The notes under the pieces are model-generated. The model made no database searches and had not been told where the DNA came from. It was given only the letters and a program-made list of their open reading frames with translations. Source: Duganella sp. 1411 (lineage in GTDB: Bacteria > Pseudomonadota > Gammaproteobacteria > Burkholderiales > Burkholderiaceae_D). Taken from it: a DNA stretch of 64,000 nt. Of the stretch, positions 28,114-37,234 are shown one piece after another. Location of the stretch: contig NZ_JAFICD010000001.1 in the NCBI RefSeq assembly GCF_017833525.1, forward strand, positions 1,178,001 through 1,242,000. Direction: 5' to 3'. How positions within the stretch are numbered: the first letter of the stretch is position 1; every line of letters begins with the position of its first letter. A program made the position numbers and the translations under genes.

Positions 28114-29802
28114 ATGAATAACTTCCTGGCACCCGCTGCCCGGCCGGCGCCCCCGCGTCTGGGCCTGTTGAAGACGGCCACGCTGGCGACTACCCTGGCC
28201 GCCGTCCACGGCCACGCCGCCGAGCTCGAACTGTCCAATCCCGATTGGACGGTTCGCTTCGACAACACGCTGAAAATCAGTACCATGTACCGCGTGCATG
28301 ACGCCGATCCGGCGCTGGTCGACACCACCCGGCAACTGGTGCCGGGCGTGCCGGCATCGGCCTTTCCGCAGGCGCTCAACTTCAACGCCGGCGACGACAA
28401 CTTCCGCAACAAGGGCCTGGTGTCCAAGCGGATCGACCTGCTCAGCGAGTTCGACGCCGTCTACCGCAAGGACTTCGGCGTGCGCGTCAGCGCGGCCGGC
28501 TGGTACGACCAGGCCTACGACGGCAGGACCGACGCCACCGACACGCACAACGGCCAGTCCCCCTACGACAGCATCCCCGAATCGACCCGCAAGCTGGCCG
28601 GCCGCAAGGCCGAGCTGCTGGACGCCTTCATCTTCGGCGGCTGGGAGCTGGGCGCGGGCCACAAGCTCAGCGCGCGCCTGGGCCAGCACGCGCTGGTCTA
28701 CGGCGAGACGCTGTTCTTCGGCGACAACGGCATCGCCCGCGCCCAGGGACCGACCGACGTGATGAAGCTGCAGTCGTCGCCCAACGCCCAATTCAAGGAG
28801 ATCATCCGTCCGGTGCCGCAGGTGTCCGGCCAGCTGCAACTGAGCCCGGACGTCACCGTCGGTGCCTACTACCAGTTCCGCTGGGAGGCCGACCGCATGG
28901 CGCCGGCCGGCAGCTATTTCAACACCTCCAACAACATCTGGGGCGGCTCGCCGCTGCCGGAGATCGTCAGCGGCAACGTCTTGCTGCCCGGCGCCGACCA
29001 GAAGCCATCGGACCACGGCCAGTTCGGCGCCCAGCTCAAATGGCGCCTCGACGAGACCGACATCGGCTTCTACGCCGCGCGCTACCACGACAAGTCCGGC
29101 CAGTTCTATTCGCAATTGAACGTCACCAGCGCCGCGCCGAGCAGCTGGTACTACATCTTCCCGGAGGCCATCACCACCTGGGGCGCCAGCGCCACCCACG
29201 CGATCGGCAACACCAGCTTCGCGCTGGAGGCGTCGGTCCGCAACAACATGCCGCTGACCAACCAGAACGTGGTCTACCCGAACGTGCAGCCGCAGCCCTC
29301 GTACGCCACCGGCCGCACCGCCCACGTCAACCTCTCGTGGCTGAGCTCACTGGGACCGAACTGGCTGGCGCGCGAATCATCGTTCATCGGCGAGCTGGCC
29401 TGGAACCGGGCGCTGTCGCAGGACGATCCCAACCACACGCTCGACGGCCTGCGCACGCGCGACGCCAGCGCGCTGCAGATGATCTACACGCCGACCTACC
29501 GCCAGGCGCTGCCCGGGCTCGACCTGAGCGTACCGGTCGGCTTGCGCTACGCGCTCGACGGCTACTCGTCGGTCACCGGCCTCGGCTGGGGCGCCAAGCA
29601 CAGCGGCACCGCCACGTTCGGCGTCGACGGCACCTACCAGGGCGTGTGGCAGTTCTCGCTCAGCTTCAACAAATACCTGGGCAAGGCCGAGCCGTTCGTC
29701 AATTACCGCCCGCTGCTGGCCAACGGCGCCGCCGTCTACACCAGCGGCAACGCCCTGGCCGACCGCGACTACCTCGCGCTGTCGCTGCGCCGCACCTTCT
29801 AA
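28114..29802 (+). CDS. DUF1302-family outer-membrane protein
   Basis: A 562-residue protein with a signal peptide ending near VHGHAAE and a beta-rich body. The N-terminal family pattern WTVRFDNTLKISTMYRV is followed by NRNKG-like FRNKGLVSKRIDLLSEFD, AAGWYDQAYDG and HALVYGETLFFGDNGIARAQGP, here read only to DNGIARAQ. These mark DUF1302, a barrel-like family encoded beside DUF1329 genes in operons for hydrophobic aromatic, terpenoid or steroid substrates. The protein ends in a strand with terminal Phe (LRRTF), the usual outer-membrane insertion signal. It is first in the operon, just after the nod-box-like site, and a CCGGAGAC site precedes the ATG. A role in substrate uptake across the outer membrane is inferred. 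Confidence 0.85.
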   Translation: MNNFLAPAARPAPPRLGLLKTATLATTLAAVHGHAAELELSNPDWTVRFDNTLKISTMYRVHDADPALVDTTRQLVPGVPASAFPQALNFNAGDDNFRNKGLVSKRIDLLSEFDAVYRKDFGVRVSAAGWYDQAYDGRTDATDTHNGQSPYDSIPESTRKLAGRKAELLDAFIFGGWELGAGHKLSARLGQHALVYGETLFFGDNGIARAQGPTDVMKLQSSPNAQFKEIIRPVPQVSGQLQLSPDVTVGAYYQFRWEADRMAPAGSYFNTSNNIWGGSPLPEIVSGNVLLPGADQKPSDHGQFGAQLKWRLDETDIGFYAARYHDKSGQFYSQLNVTSAAPSSWYYIFPEAITTWGASATHAIGNTSFALEASVRNNMPLTNQNVVYPNVQPQPSYATGRTAHVNLSWLSSLGPNWLARESSFIGELAWNRALSQDDPNHTLDGLRTRDASALQMIYTPTYRQALPGLDLSVPVGLRYALDGYSSVTGLGWGAKHSGTATFGVDGTYQGVWQFSLSFNKYLGKAEPFVNYRPLLANGAAVYTSGNALADRDYLALSLRRTF

Positions 29803-29821
29803 AAACCACTCCGGAGACCGT

Positions 29822-31171
29822 ATGAAGCATTCGATATCGACCCTTGCCGCGCTCGCCGCGCTGGCCACCGGCGCGCTGGCGTCCGCCGCCACGCCCGACG
29901 AAGCGGCCAAACTGAAGACGGAACTGACGCCGCTGGGCGGCGAAAAAGCCGGCAACAAGGACGGCAGCATTCCGGCCTGGACCGGCGGCTACACCACCCC
30001 CATCGCCGGCGACAAGGCCGGTGGCCGGCGCGGCGACCCGTTCAAGGACGAAAAGCCGCTGTATGTGGTCACCGGCAAGAACGCCGACCAGTACGGCGCC
30101 TTGCTCAGCGACGGCACCAAGGCCATGCTCAAGAAGTACCCCGACTACCGGCTCGACGTCTACCAGACCCACCGCACCGCCGCCGCGCCGCAATGGGTGT
30201 ACGACAACACGTTCAAGAACGCCACGCGCGCCAAGCTGACCGCCGACGTCGTCAGCGGCGCCTTCGGTGGCATTCCCTTCCCGATCCCCAAGACCGGCGC
30301 CGAGGTGATGTGGAACCACGTGCTGCGCTGGCGCGGCACCTCGTGGCAGGTGCCGCTGAACCAGTACCAGTTGACGGCCGACGGCAAGGCCGTGCTGACC
30401 ACCGCCGGCGTGGCCGACGAACAAATGCCCTACTATTTCCCGGAGAGCTCGCTGGAGCAATTTTCTAAGACCAACGAGCAATGGCTGATCCGCCTGATCA
30501 ATTCCGGGCCGCCGATCCGCGCCGGCGAGGCCATCGTCGGGCGCAACAGCATCGACGCCAGCAAGGACCAGGCGTGGGTTTACCTGACCGGCCAGCGCCG
30601 CGTGCGCAAGCTGCCCAATCCGTGCTGCGACACGCCGACGCCGTCGACGGCCGGGGTGATGAGCTTTGACGAGCTGTCCACCTGGACCGGACGCACCGAC
30701 CGCTTCGACTGGAAGATCGTCGGCAAGCAGGAACTGCTGATCCCGTACAACGGCAACAAGCTGCTGCAACCGAAGACCGACGCCGAGCTGCTGGGCAAGG
30801 CCTACCTCAATCCCGACCATGTGCGGTGGGAGAAGCACCGGGTGTGGGTGGTCGAGGCCAGCCTGCGCACCGGCCAGCGCCACCAGGCGCCGAAGAGCCG
30901 CTACTACTGCGACGAAGATACCTGGAACTGCGTGCTGGGCGACCGCTGGGACGCCAACGGCCAGTTGTGGAAGACGCTGTGGTCGCAGACCTTCGTCGCG
31001 CCGGACCTGCCGGGCACGGTGATCGGCGCCTTCGGCTACACCGACCTGATCTCCGGCACGGCGTTCGTCGGCGACCTGTCGACGTCGAAGGCGGCGCAGT
31101 ATCCGCTCAAGCCGCGCTATCAGGACAGCGTCTTCACGCCCGATGCGATGACCGGCGAAGGTGCGCGCTGA
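29822..31171 (+). CDS. DUF1329-family exported protein
   Basis: A 449-residue periplasmic protein. The signal peptide ends near ALASAATPDEA. Family features: LKTELTPLGGEKAGNKDGSIPAWTGG near the N-terminus (read from LKTEL to WTGG), NHVLRWRGTSW, YLTGQRRVRKLPNPCCDTPTP and TGRTDRFDWKIVGKQELLIPYN (read to LLIP). The fold is predicted to be LolA-like with a hydrophobic cavity, so it may shuttle a lipophilic ligand. It follows the DUF1302 gene by 19 bp and overlaps the next gene by one base (TGATG). The pair almost always occurs together. Confidence 0.85.
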   Translation: MKHSISTLAALAALATGALASAATPDEAAKLKTELTPLGGEKAGNKDGSIPAWTGGYTTPIAGDKAGGRRGDPFKDEKPLYVVTGKNADQYGALLSDGTKAMLKKYPDYRLDVYQTHRTAAAPQWVYDNTFKNATRAKLTADVVSGAFGGIPFPIPKTGAEVMWNHVLRWRGTSWQVPLNQYQLTADGKAVLTTAGVADEQMPYYFPESSLEQFSKTNEQWLIRLINSGPPIRAGEAIVGRNSIDASKDQAWVYLTGQRRVRKLPNPCCDTPTPSTAGVMSFDELSTWTGRTDRFDWKIVGKQELLIPYNGNKLLQPKTDAELLGKAYLNPDHVRWEKHRVWVVEASLRTGQRHQAPKSRYYCDEDTWNCVLGDRWDANGQLWKTLWSQTFVAPDLPGTVIGAFGYTDLISGTAFVGDLSTSKAAQYPLKPRYQDSVFTPDAMTGEGAR

Positions 31172-32259
31172 TGTTGGCGAGCACCTTCATCGGCGCGCTG
31201 GCCCTGGGCGCCCTGCCCGCCGCCGCGCTGGCCGATAGCGCGCCGGCGCCGACGGCCACGGCCGCCCTGGCCACCACGGCGGCGCGGCTGCGCCCGGCCG
31301 TGATGGCGCGCGGCGCCGCCCGGTCGGTGCTGCTGGGCGCCGCCACGGCGGGCAAGCGCATCGTCGCCGTCGGCGAGCGCGGTATCATCCTGCTCAGCGA
31401 CGACGCGGGCAACAGCTGGCGCCAGGCCGCCGTGCCGGTCAGCGTGACGCTGACGGCGGTGCGCTTCGCCGACGCCAGCAACGGCGTCGCGGTCGGCCAT
31501 GGCGGCGTCATCCTGGTCAGCGGCGACGGTGGCGCCAGCTGGCAAAGCGTGATGGACGGCCAGCGCATCGCCACCCTGGCGCTGGAGGCCGCGCGCGCCG
31601 GCACCGACGCCGCCGCCATCCGCGACGCCGAACGCCTGGTGGCCGACGGCGCCGACAAGCCGCTGCTCGACGTCTGCCTGCTCGGCGGCGGCCGCATGCT
31701 GGCGGTCGGCGCCTACGGCCTGGCCTTCGCCAGCGCCGACGGCGGCCGGACCTGGTCCTCGTGGATGGACCGCATCGACAATCCAAAAGGTCTGCACCTG
31801 AACGCCGTGCGCCGCCGCGGCGACACCCTGCTGATCGGCGGCGAGCGCGGACTGGCGCTGCTGTCCACCGACGCCGGCCGCACCTTCAAACGCCTGCCGG
31901 TACCCTATCAAGGCAGTTTCTTCAGCGCGGAGCTGACCGGCGACGGCGCCCTCGTGCTGGCCGGCCTGCGCGGCAACGTCTGGCGTTCCGCCGACGCCGG
32001 CGCCAGCTGGCGGCAGCTGTCCAGTCCGATGCCGGTGACGATCACGGCATCGGCCGCGCGCGCCGACGGCTCGCTGCTGTTCGCCAACCAGGCCGGCGTG
32101 CTGCTGGCCGCCCGCCAGGACGCGCTGGTGCCGCTGCCCGGCGCGCCGCTGGCGCCACTGAACGGCGTGCTGGCGCTCGACGACGGCAAGCTGCTCGCGC
32201 TCAGCGCGCGCGGTGTGGCAGTGGTCGCCGCCAAGCCGGCAAACGGGGGCCAGCCATGA
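31171..32259 (+). CDS. YCF48/sialidase-like beta-propeller protein
   Basis: A 362-residue exported protein, signal peptide ~1-22 (MLASTFIGALALGALPAAALA). Repeated blade motifs of the form GERGIILLSDDAGNSWRQ, GHGGVILVSGDGGASWQS, GAYGLAFASADGGRTWSS, LALLSTDAGRTFKR and GNVWRSADAGASWRQL define a BNR/YCF48 seven-bladed propeller. Such proteins often accompany DUF1302, DUF1329 and MMPL genes, presumably as periplasmic parts of a transport assembly. Start ATG 31171 overlaps the DUF1329 stop; the frame extends further upstream only as antisense-type sequence. It overlaps the transporter gene by ATGA. Confidence 0.8.
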   Translation: MLASTFIGALALGALPAAALADSAPAPTATAALATTAARLRPAVMARGAARSVLLGAATAGKRIVAVGERGIILLSDDAGNSWRQAAVPVSVTLTAVRFADASNGVAVGHGGVILVSGDGGASWQSVMDGQRIATLALEAARAGTDAAAIRDAERLVADGADKPLLDVCLLGGGRMLAVGAYGLAFASADGGRTWSSWMDRIDNPKGLHLNAVRRRGDTLLIGGERGLALLSTDAGRTFKRLPVPYQGSFFSAELTGDGALVLAGLRGNVWRSADAGASWRQLSSPMPVTITASAARADGSLLFANQAGVLLAARQDALVPLPGAPLAPLNGVLALDDGKLLALSARGVAVVAAKPANGGQP

Positions 32260-34634
32260 ACATGTCCGAGAACCTGAACCAGTTCGACCGCGCCTCCGGC
32301 TCGCTGGTCGAACGGCTGCTGTTCAACCACCGCCTACTGGTGATGCTGGCCTGCGCGCTGGTGACCATCGCGCTGGGCTGGCAAACCACCAGGCTGACGA
32401 TCAACGCCAGCTTCGAGAAGACCATTCCGACGCACCACCCGTACATCCAGAACTACCTGGCCCACCAGGCCGAGCTGACCGGCCTGGGCAACGCGGTGCG
32501 CATCGCGGTCGACAATCCGCGCGGCAGCATCTACGACGCCGCCTACCTCGAAACCCTGCGCAAGCTGAGCGAGGAAGTGTTCCTGCTGCCGGGCGTGGCG
32601 CGCACGCAGATGAAATCGCTCTGGACGCCGGGCACGCGCTGGGTCGGCGTCACCGAGGACGGCCTGGAGGGCGGCCCGGTGATCCCGGACGGCTACGACG
32701 GCGGCGCCGCCAGCCTGGCGCAGCTGCGCGCCAACATCGCCCGCTCCGGCGAGATCGGCCAGCTGGTCGCCTTCAACGCCGGCTCCAGCGTGATCTACGT
32801 GCCGCTGCTGGTGCGCGACGGCGACGGCAAGGCGCTCGACTACGGCGCCTTCGCCCAGCGCCTCGAAGCGCTGCGCGCCAAGTACGAGCAACAAGGCGTG
32901 CGCCTGCACATCACCGGCTTCGCCAAGCTGGTCGGCGACTTGATCGACGGCGTGCGCGCGGTGCTGCTGTTCTTCGCCATCGCGGTCGCCATCGCCACGG
33001 CCATGGTCTACTGGTACACCCGCTGCGCGCGCTCGACCGCCCTGGTGGTGCTGGCCTCCCTGGTGGCGGTGCTATGGCAACTGGGCATGCTGCCAATGCT
33101 CGGCTACGCGCTCGATCCGTATTCGATCCTGGTGCCGTTCCTGGTGTTCGCCATCGGCATGAGCCACGGCGCCCAGAAGATGAACGGCATCATGCAGGAC
33201 GTCGGGCGCGGCATGCACAAGCTGGTGGCGGCGCGCTTCACCTTCCGCCGGCTGTTCCTGGCCGGGCTGACGGCGCTGCTGGCCGACGCCGTCGGCTTCG
33301 CCGTGCTGTCGACCATCGACATCGACGTCATCCGCGAACTGGCGGTGGCCGCCTCGCTGGGCGTGGGCATGCTGATCATCACCAATCTGATCCTGCTGCC
33401 GATCCTGCTCAGCTACACCGGCGTCAGCGCCAGCGCCGCCGCGCGCAGCCTGCGCACCGAGGCGGCCGACGCCGGCGGCCAGGCGCGCCACCGCCTGTGG
33501 GCGCTGCTGGACCGCTTCACCGGCCGCCGCTGGGCGCTCGGCGCGATCGCCGTGGCGCTGCTGCTGGCCGCCGGCGGCTACGCGCTCAGCACCCGCCTCA
33601 AGATCGGCGACCTCGATCCGGGCGCGCCGGAGCTGCGCGCCGACAGCCGCTACAACCGCGACGTGGCCGCCCTGTCGGCCGCGTACGGCGCCTCGAGCGA
33701 CGTGCTGGCGGTGATGGTCAAGACCCCGGACGGCCAGTGCGCGCAGTACGACACCCTCAACAAGATCGACGCGCTGGAATGGCAGTTGCGCCAGATCGAC
33801 GGCGTCGACAGCACCAACAGCCTGGCGCTGCTGAACCGCCGCGTGCTGGCGGGCCTGAACGAGGGCAATCCGAAATGGTACGAGTTCCTGCCCAACCAGG
33901 ACATGCTCAACACCGTCACCGCCGGCGCCCCGCGCGGCCTGTACAACGACAGCTGCGGCCTGCTGACGGTCTACGCCTACCTGCGCGACCACAAGGCCGA
34001 CACTCTGGCGCGCGTGGTGGCCCACGTCGAGGCCTTCGCCGCCGCCAACGACAGCAAGGATGTGCGCTTCCTGCTGGCGGCCGGTTCGGCCGGCATCGAG
34101 GCGGCCACCAACATCGTCGTCCACGAAGCCTGGCGCCGCATGCTGTTGATGGTGTACGCGGCGGTCGTGGTGCTGTGCTTTATCACCTTCCGCTCGTGGC
34201 GCGCGGTGCTGGTGGCGGTGCTGCCGCTGATGCTCACATCCGTGCTGGCCGAGGCCCTGATGGTGGTGTTCGGCATGGGCGTCAAGGTCGCCACCTTGCC
34301 GGTGATCGCGCTGGGCGTGGGCATCGGCGTCGACTACGCGCTCTACATCCTGAGCATCACGCTGGCCCAGCTGCGCCAGGGGGCCAGCCTGTCGGCTGCC
34401 TACTACCGCGCCCTGCTCTTCACCGGCAAGGTGGTGATGCTGACCGGCGTCACGCTGGCCATCGGCGTCATCACCTGGGTCGCCAGCCCGATCAAGTTCC
34501 AGGCCGACATGGGCCTGCTGCTGGGCTTCATGTTCTTGTGGAACATGCTCGGCGCGCTGATCCTGGTGCCGGCGCTGTCGCACTTCCTGCTCAAGCCGGC
34601 CCGCGCGGCGGCCGGTCCACAGATTTTATCGTAA
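32256..34634 (+). CDS. RND/MMPL-family transporter
   Basis: A 792-residue inner-membrane transporter. TM1 (LLVMLACALVTIALGW) is followed by a periplasmic domain (INASFEKTIPTHHPYIQNYL onward), then TM2-6 (AVLLFFAIAVAIATAMVYWY; FGLSHG-like FAIGMSHGAQKMNG in TM4), a second periplasmic domain (DLDPGAPELRADSRYNRD) and TM7-12 (VIALGVGIGVDYALYI). This is the two-repeat arrangement of RND proteins without a membrane-fusion partner, as in hopanoid/lipid MMPL transporters. Together with DUF1302, DUF1329 and the propeller it forms a trans-envelope set, probably moving a hydrophobic substrate or its conjugate; direction unknown. Nine bases separate it from the hydrolase gene. Confidence 0.85.
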   Translation: MNMSENLNQFDRASGSLVERLLFNHRLLVMLACALVTIALGWQTTRLTINASFEKTIPTHHPYIQNYLAHQAELTGLGNAVRIAVDNPRGSIYDAAYLETLRKLSEEVFLLPGVARTQMKSLWTPGTRWVGVTEDGLEGGPVIPDGYDGGAASLAQLRANIARSGEIGQLVAFNAGSSVIYVPLLVRDGDGKALDYGAFAQRLEALRAKYEQQGVRLHITGFAKLVGDLIDGVRAVLLFFAIAVAIATAMVYWYTRCARSTALVVLASLVAVLWQLGMLPMLGYALDPYSILVPFLVFAIGMSHGAQKMNGIMQDVGRGMHKLVAARFTFRRLFLAGLTALLADAVGFAVLSTIDIDVIRELAVAASLGVGMLIITNLILLPILLSYTGVSASAAARSLRTEAADAGGQARHRLWALLDRFTGRRWALGAIAVALLLAAGGYALSTRLKIGDLDPGAPELRADSRYNRDVAALSAAYGASSDVLAVMVKTPDGQCAQYDTLNKIDALEWQLRQIDGVDSTNSLALLNRRVLAGLNEGNPKWYEFLPNQDMLNTVTAGAPRGLYNDSCGLLTVYAYLRDHKADTLARVVAHVEAFAAANDSKDVRFLLAAGSAGIEAATNIVVHEAWRRMLLMVYAAVVVLCFITFRSWRAVLVAVLPLMLTSVLAEALMVVFGMGVKVATLPVIALGVGIGVDYALYILSITLAQLRQGASLSAAYYRALLFTGKVVMLTGVTLAIGVITWVASPIKFQADMGLLLGFMFLWNMLGALILVPALSHFLLKPARAAAGPQILS

Positions 34635-34643
34635 GGAGTATCC

Positions 34644-35804
34644 ATGTTCCGCTATTTCCCCACCAACTATGTCTGGGACCTTTCCATCAACCTCGCCATC
34701 GAGATGGGCGCCAAAATGGGCGAGATCGAGGAGATGTGCGCGCCGCTGCGCGAAGCGGCCAGCCAGCCCGACGCCGCCGGCTCGCAGGCGTTCCGCGCCA
34801 CTTGGGTGCGCATGGCCGACAAGCTGTGCGAGCTGGCCGCCGAGGACGAGGCGCGCGGGCGCCTGATCTCGGCCGGCGACAAATACGGCCGCGCCGCCAC
34901 CTACTACCTGACCGCCGAGCGGCTGCAGGCGCACGGCTCCGAAGGCCGCATGGCCTTGTACCAGCGCTTCCTCGAGGTGTTCGCCAAGGGCACGGCGCTG
35001 GCCGGCGAGAACTGCGAGCGGGTCGAGATCCCGTACGGCGACACCCACCTGTCGGCGCTGTACATCCGGGCCGAGGGCGTGGCCGGCCGCGCACCGGTGC
35101 TGGTGCAGCTCAACGGCCTCGATTCGACCAAGGAGATGAAGTATCGCGTCGGCCTGCCGCGCTGGCTGGCGCAGCGCGGCGTGTCGTCGCTGGTGGTGGA
35201 CCAGCCGGGCACCGGCGAGGCGCTGCGGCTGCATGATCTGACGGCCGTCTACAACAGCGAGGTATGGGCCGCCAAGGTGGTCGACTGGCTCGAGACGCGC
35301 GACGACATCGATCCGTCGCGCATCGGCTGCGAAGGCGTGTCGCTGGGCGGTTACTACTGCCCGCGCGCGGTGGCCTTCGAGCCGCGCTTCGCCTGCGGCG
35401 TCGTCTGGGGCGCCAACCACGACTGGCGCGACGTGCAGAAGAAGCGCTTGCAGAAGGAAGGCAGCTTCCCGGTGCCGCATTACTGGTCGCACGTGCAATG
35501 GGTGTGGGGCGCCAAGGATCTCGAGGACTTCATGCGCATCGCCGAAAACGTCCACCTCGACGGCGTGGTCGAACGCATCAAGGTGCCCTTCCTCGTCACT
35601 CACGGCAGCAAGGATAGTCAGATCCCGCTGCACTGGGCCGAGCGCACCTACGAACAACTGGTCAACAGCCCCAAACGGGAACTGAAGATCTTCACCGAAC
35701 GCGAAGGCGGCGTCCAGCACTCCAGCTTTGACAACTCCGCCAACGCCGGCGCCTACATCGCCGACTGGGTCGCTGAGACCCTCGGCGGGCGCGTCTCCAT
35801 TTAA
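34644..35804 (+). CDS. Alpha/beta hydrolase, C-C bond hydrolase-like (FrsA/DHPON-hydrolase type)
   Basis: A 386-residue cytoplasmic hydrolase. An N-terminal helical cap (~1-120, GRLISAGDKYGRAATYYLTAERLQ) precedes the catalytic domain: VQLNGLDSTKE (oxyanion strand), VDQPGTGEALR, nucleophile Ser233 in GVSLGG, and the C-terminal acid and His region (THGSKDSQIPLHWAE; GGVQHSS). The layout matches 2,6-dihydroxypseudooxynicotine hydrolase and related C-C hydrolases. Here it would cleave the ring-fission product of the next gene's dioxygenase (inference). The position corresponds to the FdeB-type hydrolase in the Herbaspirillum operon, as recalled. Confidence 0.8.
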   Translation: MFRYFPTNYVWDLSINLAIEMGAKMGEIEEMCAPLREAASQPDAAGSQAFRATWVRMADKLCELAAEDEARGRLISAGDKYGRAATYYLTAERLQAHGSEGRMALYQRFLEVFAKGTALAGENCERVEIPYGDTHLSALYIRAEGVAGRAPVLVQLNGLDSTKEMKYRVGLPRWLAQRGVSSLVVDQPGTGEALRLHDLTAVYNSEVWAAKVVDWLETRDDIDPSRIGCEGVSLGGYYCPRAVAFEPRFACGVVWGANHDWRDVQKKRLQKEGSFPVPHYWSHVQWVWGAKDLEDFMRIAENVHLDGVVERIKVPFLVTHGSKDSQIPLHWAERTYEQLVNSPKRELKIFTEREGGVQHSSFDNSANAGAYIADWVAETLGGRVSI

Positions 35805-35822
35805 ACCAACAAGGAAGCAACC

Positions 35823-36812
35823 ATGCATATCATCGGACCAGACGCACTCGTATTCGGCGTCGACGACGTCGCCGCCTGCAGCCAGTACCTGACCGACTAC
35901 GGCCTGATGCCGGTCGGCGTGAGCGCCGCCGGCGGCCGCTTCGAAGCGCTCGACGGCACCGCCATCGTCATCGCCCGCCAGGACGACGCTACGCTGCCGC
36001 CACCCCTGCCGACCCGCACCATGCTGCGCAAGACCGTCTACGGCGTGGCCGACGCGGCCACCTTGGACGCCATCGCCGCGGAACTGGGCAAGGACCGCGA
36101 GGTACGCCGCCTGCCCGACGGCTCGCTCGAGGCCAGCGACGACCTGGGGTTCGTGCTTGGCTTCCAGGTCACCGTGCGGCGCCCGTTCGCGCTGCCGGCC
36201 GAAGCGGTCAACGCGCCGGGCGCGCCGGCGCAGCGCGCACCGAACGTGGTGGCGGTCGACGAGCAAGCCGTGATCCAGCCACGCACGCTGTCGCACGTGG
36301 TCTACTTCGTGCCCGACATCGCCAGGGCGGAAGCGTTCTATGTCGAGCGCCTCGGTTTCCGCTGCACCGACCGTCTCGGCGGCGCCGGCCCCTTCCTGCA
36401 GCCGGCCGGCACGCTGGACCACCACACGCTGTTCCTGATCCAGACCCCGCCGTTCATGCAGGGCGTCGAGCACTTCACCTTCCACCTCGGCGGACCGACC
36501 GAGTTGATGCTGGCGGGGACGCGCTTCGTCAAGCAGGGCTACCAGTCGTTCTGGGGGCCGGGCCGCCACAAAATGGGCTCGAACTGGTTCTGGTACTTCA
36601 ATAGCCCGCTGGGCTGCCACGTCGAATACGACGCCGACATGGACCTGCACGACACCACCTGGACGGCGCGCGACGTGCCGATGAGCGCCGACGCTTCGCA
36701 GCTGTTCCTGTTCCAGCAGCGCGACAAATGGGCGCCGGCCGGCGGTCCGCCTCCAGGAGTGCCTGGCGGCCCGCCGCCAGGCAAGCCGGCGGAAAGCATC
36801 GTCCAGGAGTAG
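35823..36812 (+). CDS. VOC-family extradiol ring-cleavage dioxygenase (FdeC-like candidate)
   Basis: A 329-residue two-domain VOC protein. The N-terminal domain (MHIIGPDALVFGVDD) is probably non-catalytic. The C-terminal domain has His158 (LSHVVYF), His221 (HFTFHLGG) and Glu268 (GCHVEYD); these spacings (63 and 47) are close to the 64/50 of BphC-type enzymes. WYFNSPLGCHVE fits the extradiol signature Y-x2-x-P-x-G-x3-E. Expected reaction: Fe(II)-dependent cleavage next to a catecholic or hydroquinone-type diol. Placement with a hydrolase, Rieske ferredoxin and FAD monooxygenase supports this. A Pro/Gly tail (about 36741-36791) is an unusual extension. The start follows an AAGGAAG site. Confidence 0.75.
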   Translation: MHIIGPDALVFGVDDVAACSQYLTDYGLMPVGVSAAGGRFEALDGTAIVIARQDDATLPPPLPTRTMLRKTVYGVADAATLDAIAAELGKDREVRRLPDGSLEASDDLGFVLGFQVTVRRPFALPAEAVNAPGAPAQRAPNVVAVDEQAVIQPRTLSHVVYFVPDIARAEAFYVERLGFRCTDRLGGAGPFLQPAGTLDHHTLFLIQTPPFMQGVEHFTFHLGGPTELMLAGTRFVKQGYQSFWGPGRHKMGSNWFWYFNSPLGCHVEYDADMDLHDTTWTARDVPMSADASQLFLFQQRDKWAPAGGPPPGVPGGPPPGKPAESIVQE

Positions 36813-36814
36813 CC

Positions 36815-37219
36815 ATGCGGGCGCCCGACATCCGGCTGTGCCACCTCGACGAGCTGCCCGACGGCGAGGCGCGCGGCTTCGACCCGCACGGCAGTGGCCA
36901 GGACAGCGTGCTGGTGGTGCGCCAGGGCGCCACGCTGCACGGCTATCGCGACCTGTGCCCGCACTACGGCGACACGCCGATGGCCTGGCGCCGGCACGCC
37001 TACCTGAACGCCGGCGGCACCCACATCGTCTGCGCCGCGCACGGCGCGCTGTTCGAGATCGACGGCGGCATGTGCGTGCGCGGCCCCTGCCTCGGCCAGG
37101 CGCTGACGCCGGTAAAGCTGGCGTTGAACGCCGCCGGCGAAGTACATTTGAAGGGTGAGGTGCCGGACGACGCGGGTCCGGCCCCCGCTACAAAAACCAC
37201 CGAAGACAATACTAATTAA
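36815..37219 (+). CDS. Rieske [2Fe-2S] ferredoxin-like protein
   Basis: A 134-residue soluble protein. The cluster ligands are Cys48 and His50 (LCPHYGDTP) and Cys73 and His76 (VCAAHGALFE). The short size without an attached catalytic domain indicates an electron-transfer or regulatory ferredoxin rather than an oxygenase. It starts two bases after the dioxygenase stop and is followed in 15 bp by the FAD monooxygenase gene. It could re-reduce the active-site iron of the extradiol enzyme, as XylT-type ferredoxins do, or serve the monooxygenase. The frame is open upstream, but that part overlaps the dioxygenase gene. Confidence 0.85.
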   Translation: MRAPDIRLCHLDELPDGEARGFDPHGSGQDSVLVVRQGATLHGYRDLCPHYGDTPMAWRRHAYLNAGGTHIVCAAHGALFEIDGGMCVRGPCLGQALTPVKLALNAAGEVHLKGEVPDDAGPAPATKTTEDNTN

Positions 37220-37234
37220 TCAACGGAGACTCAC

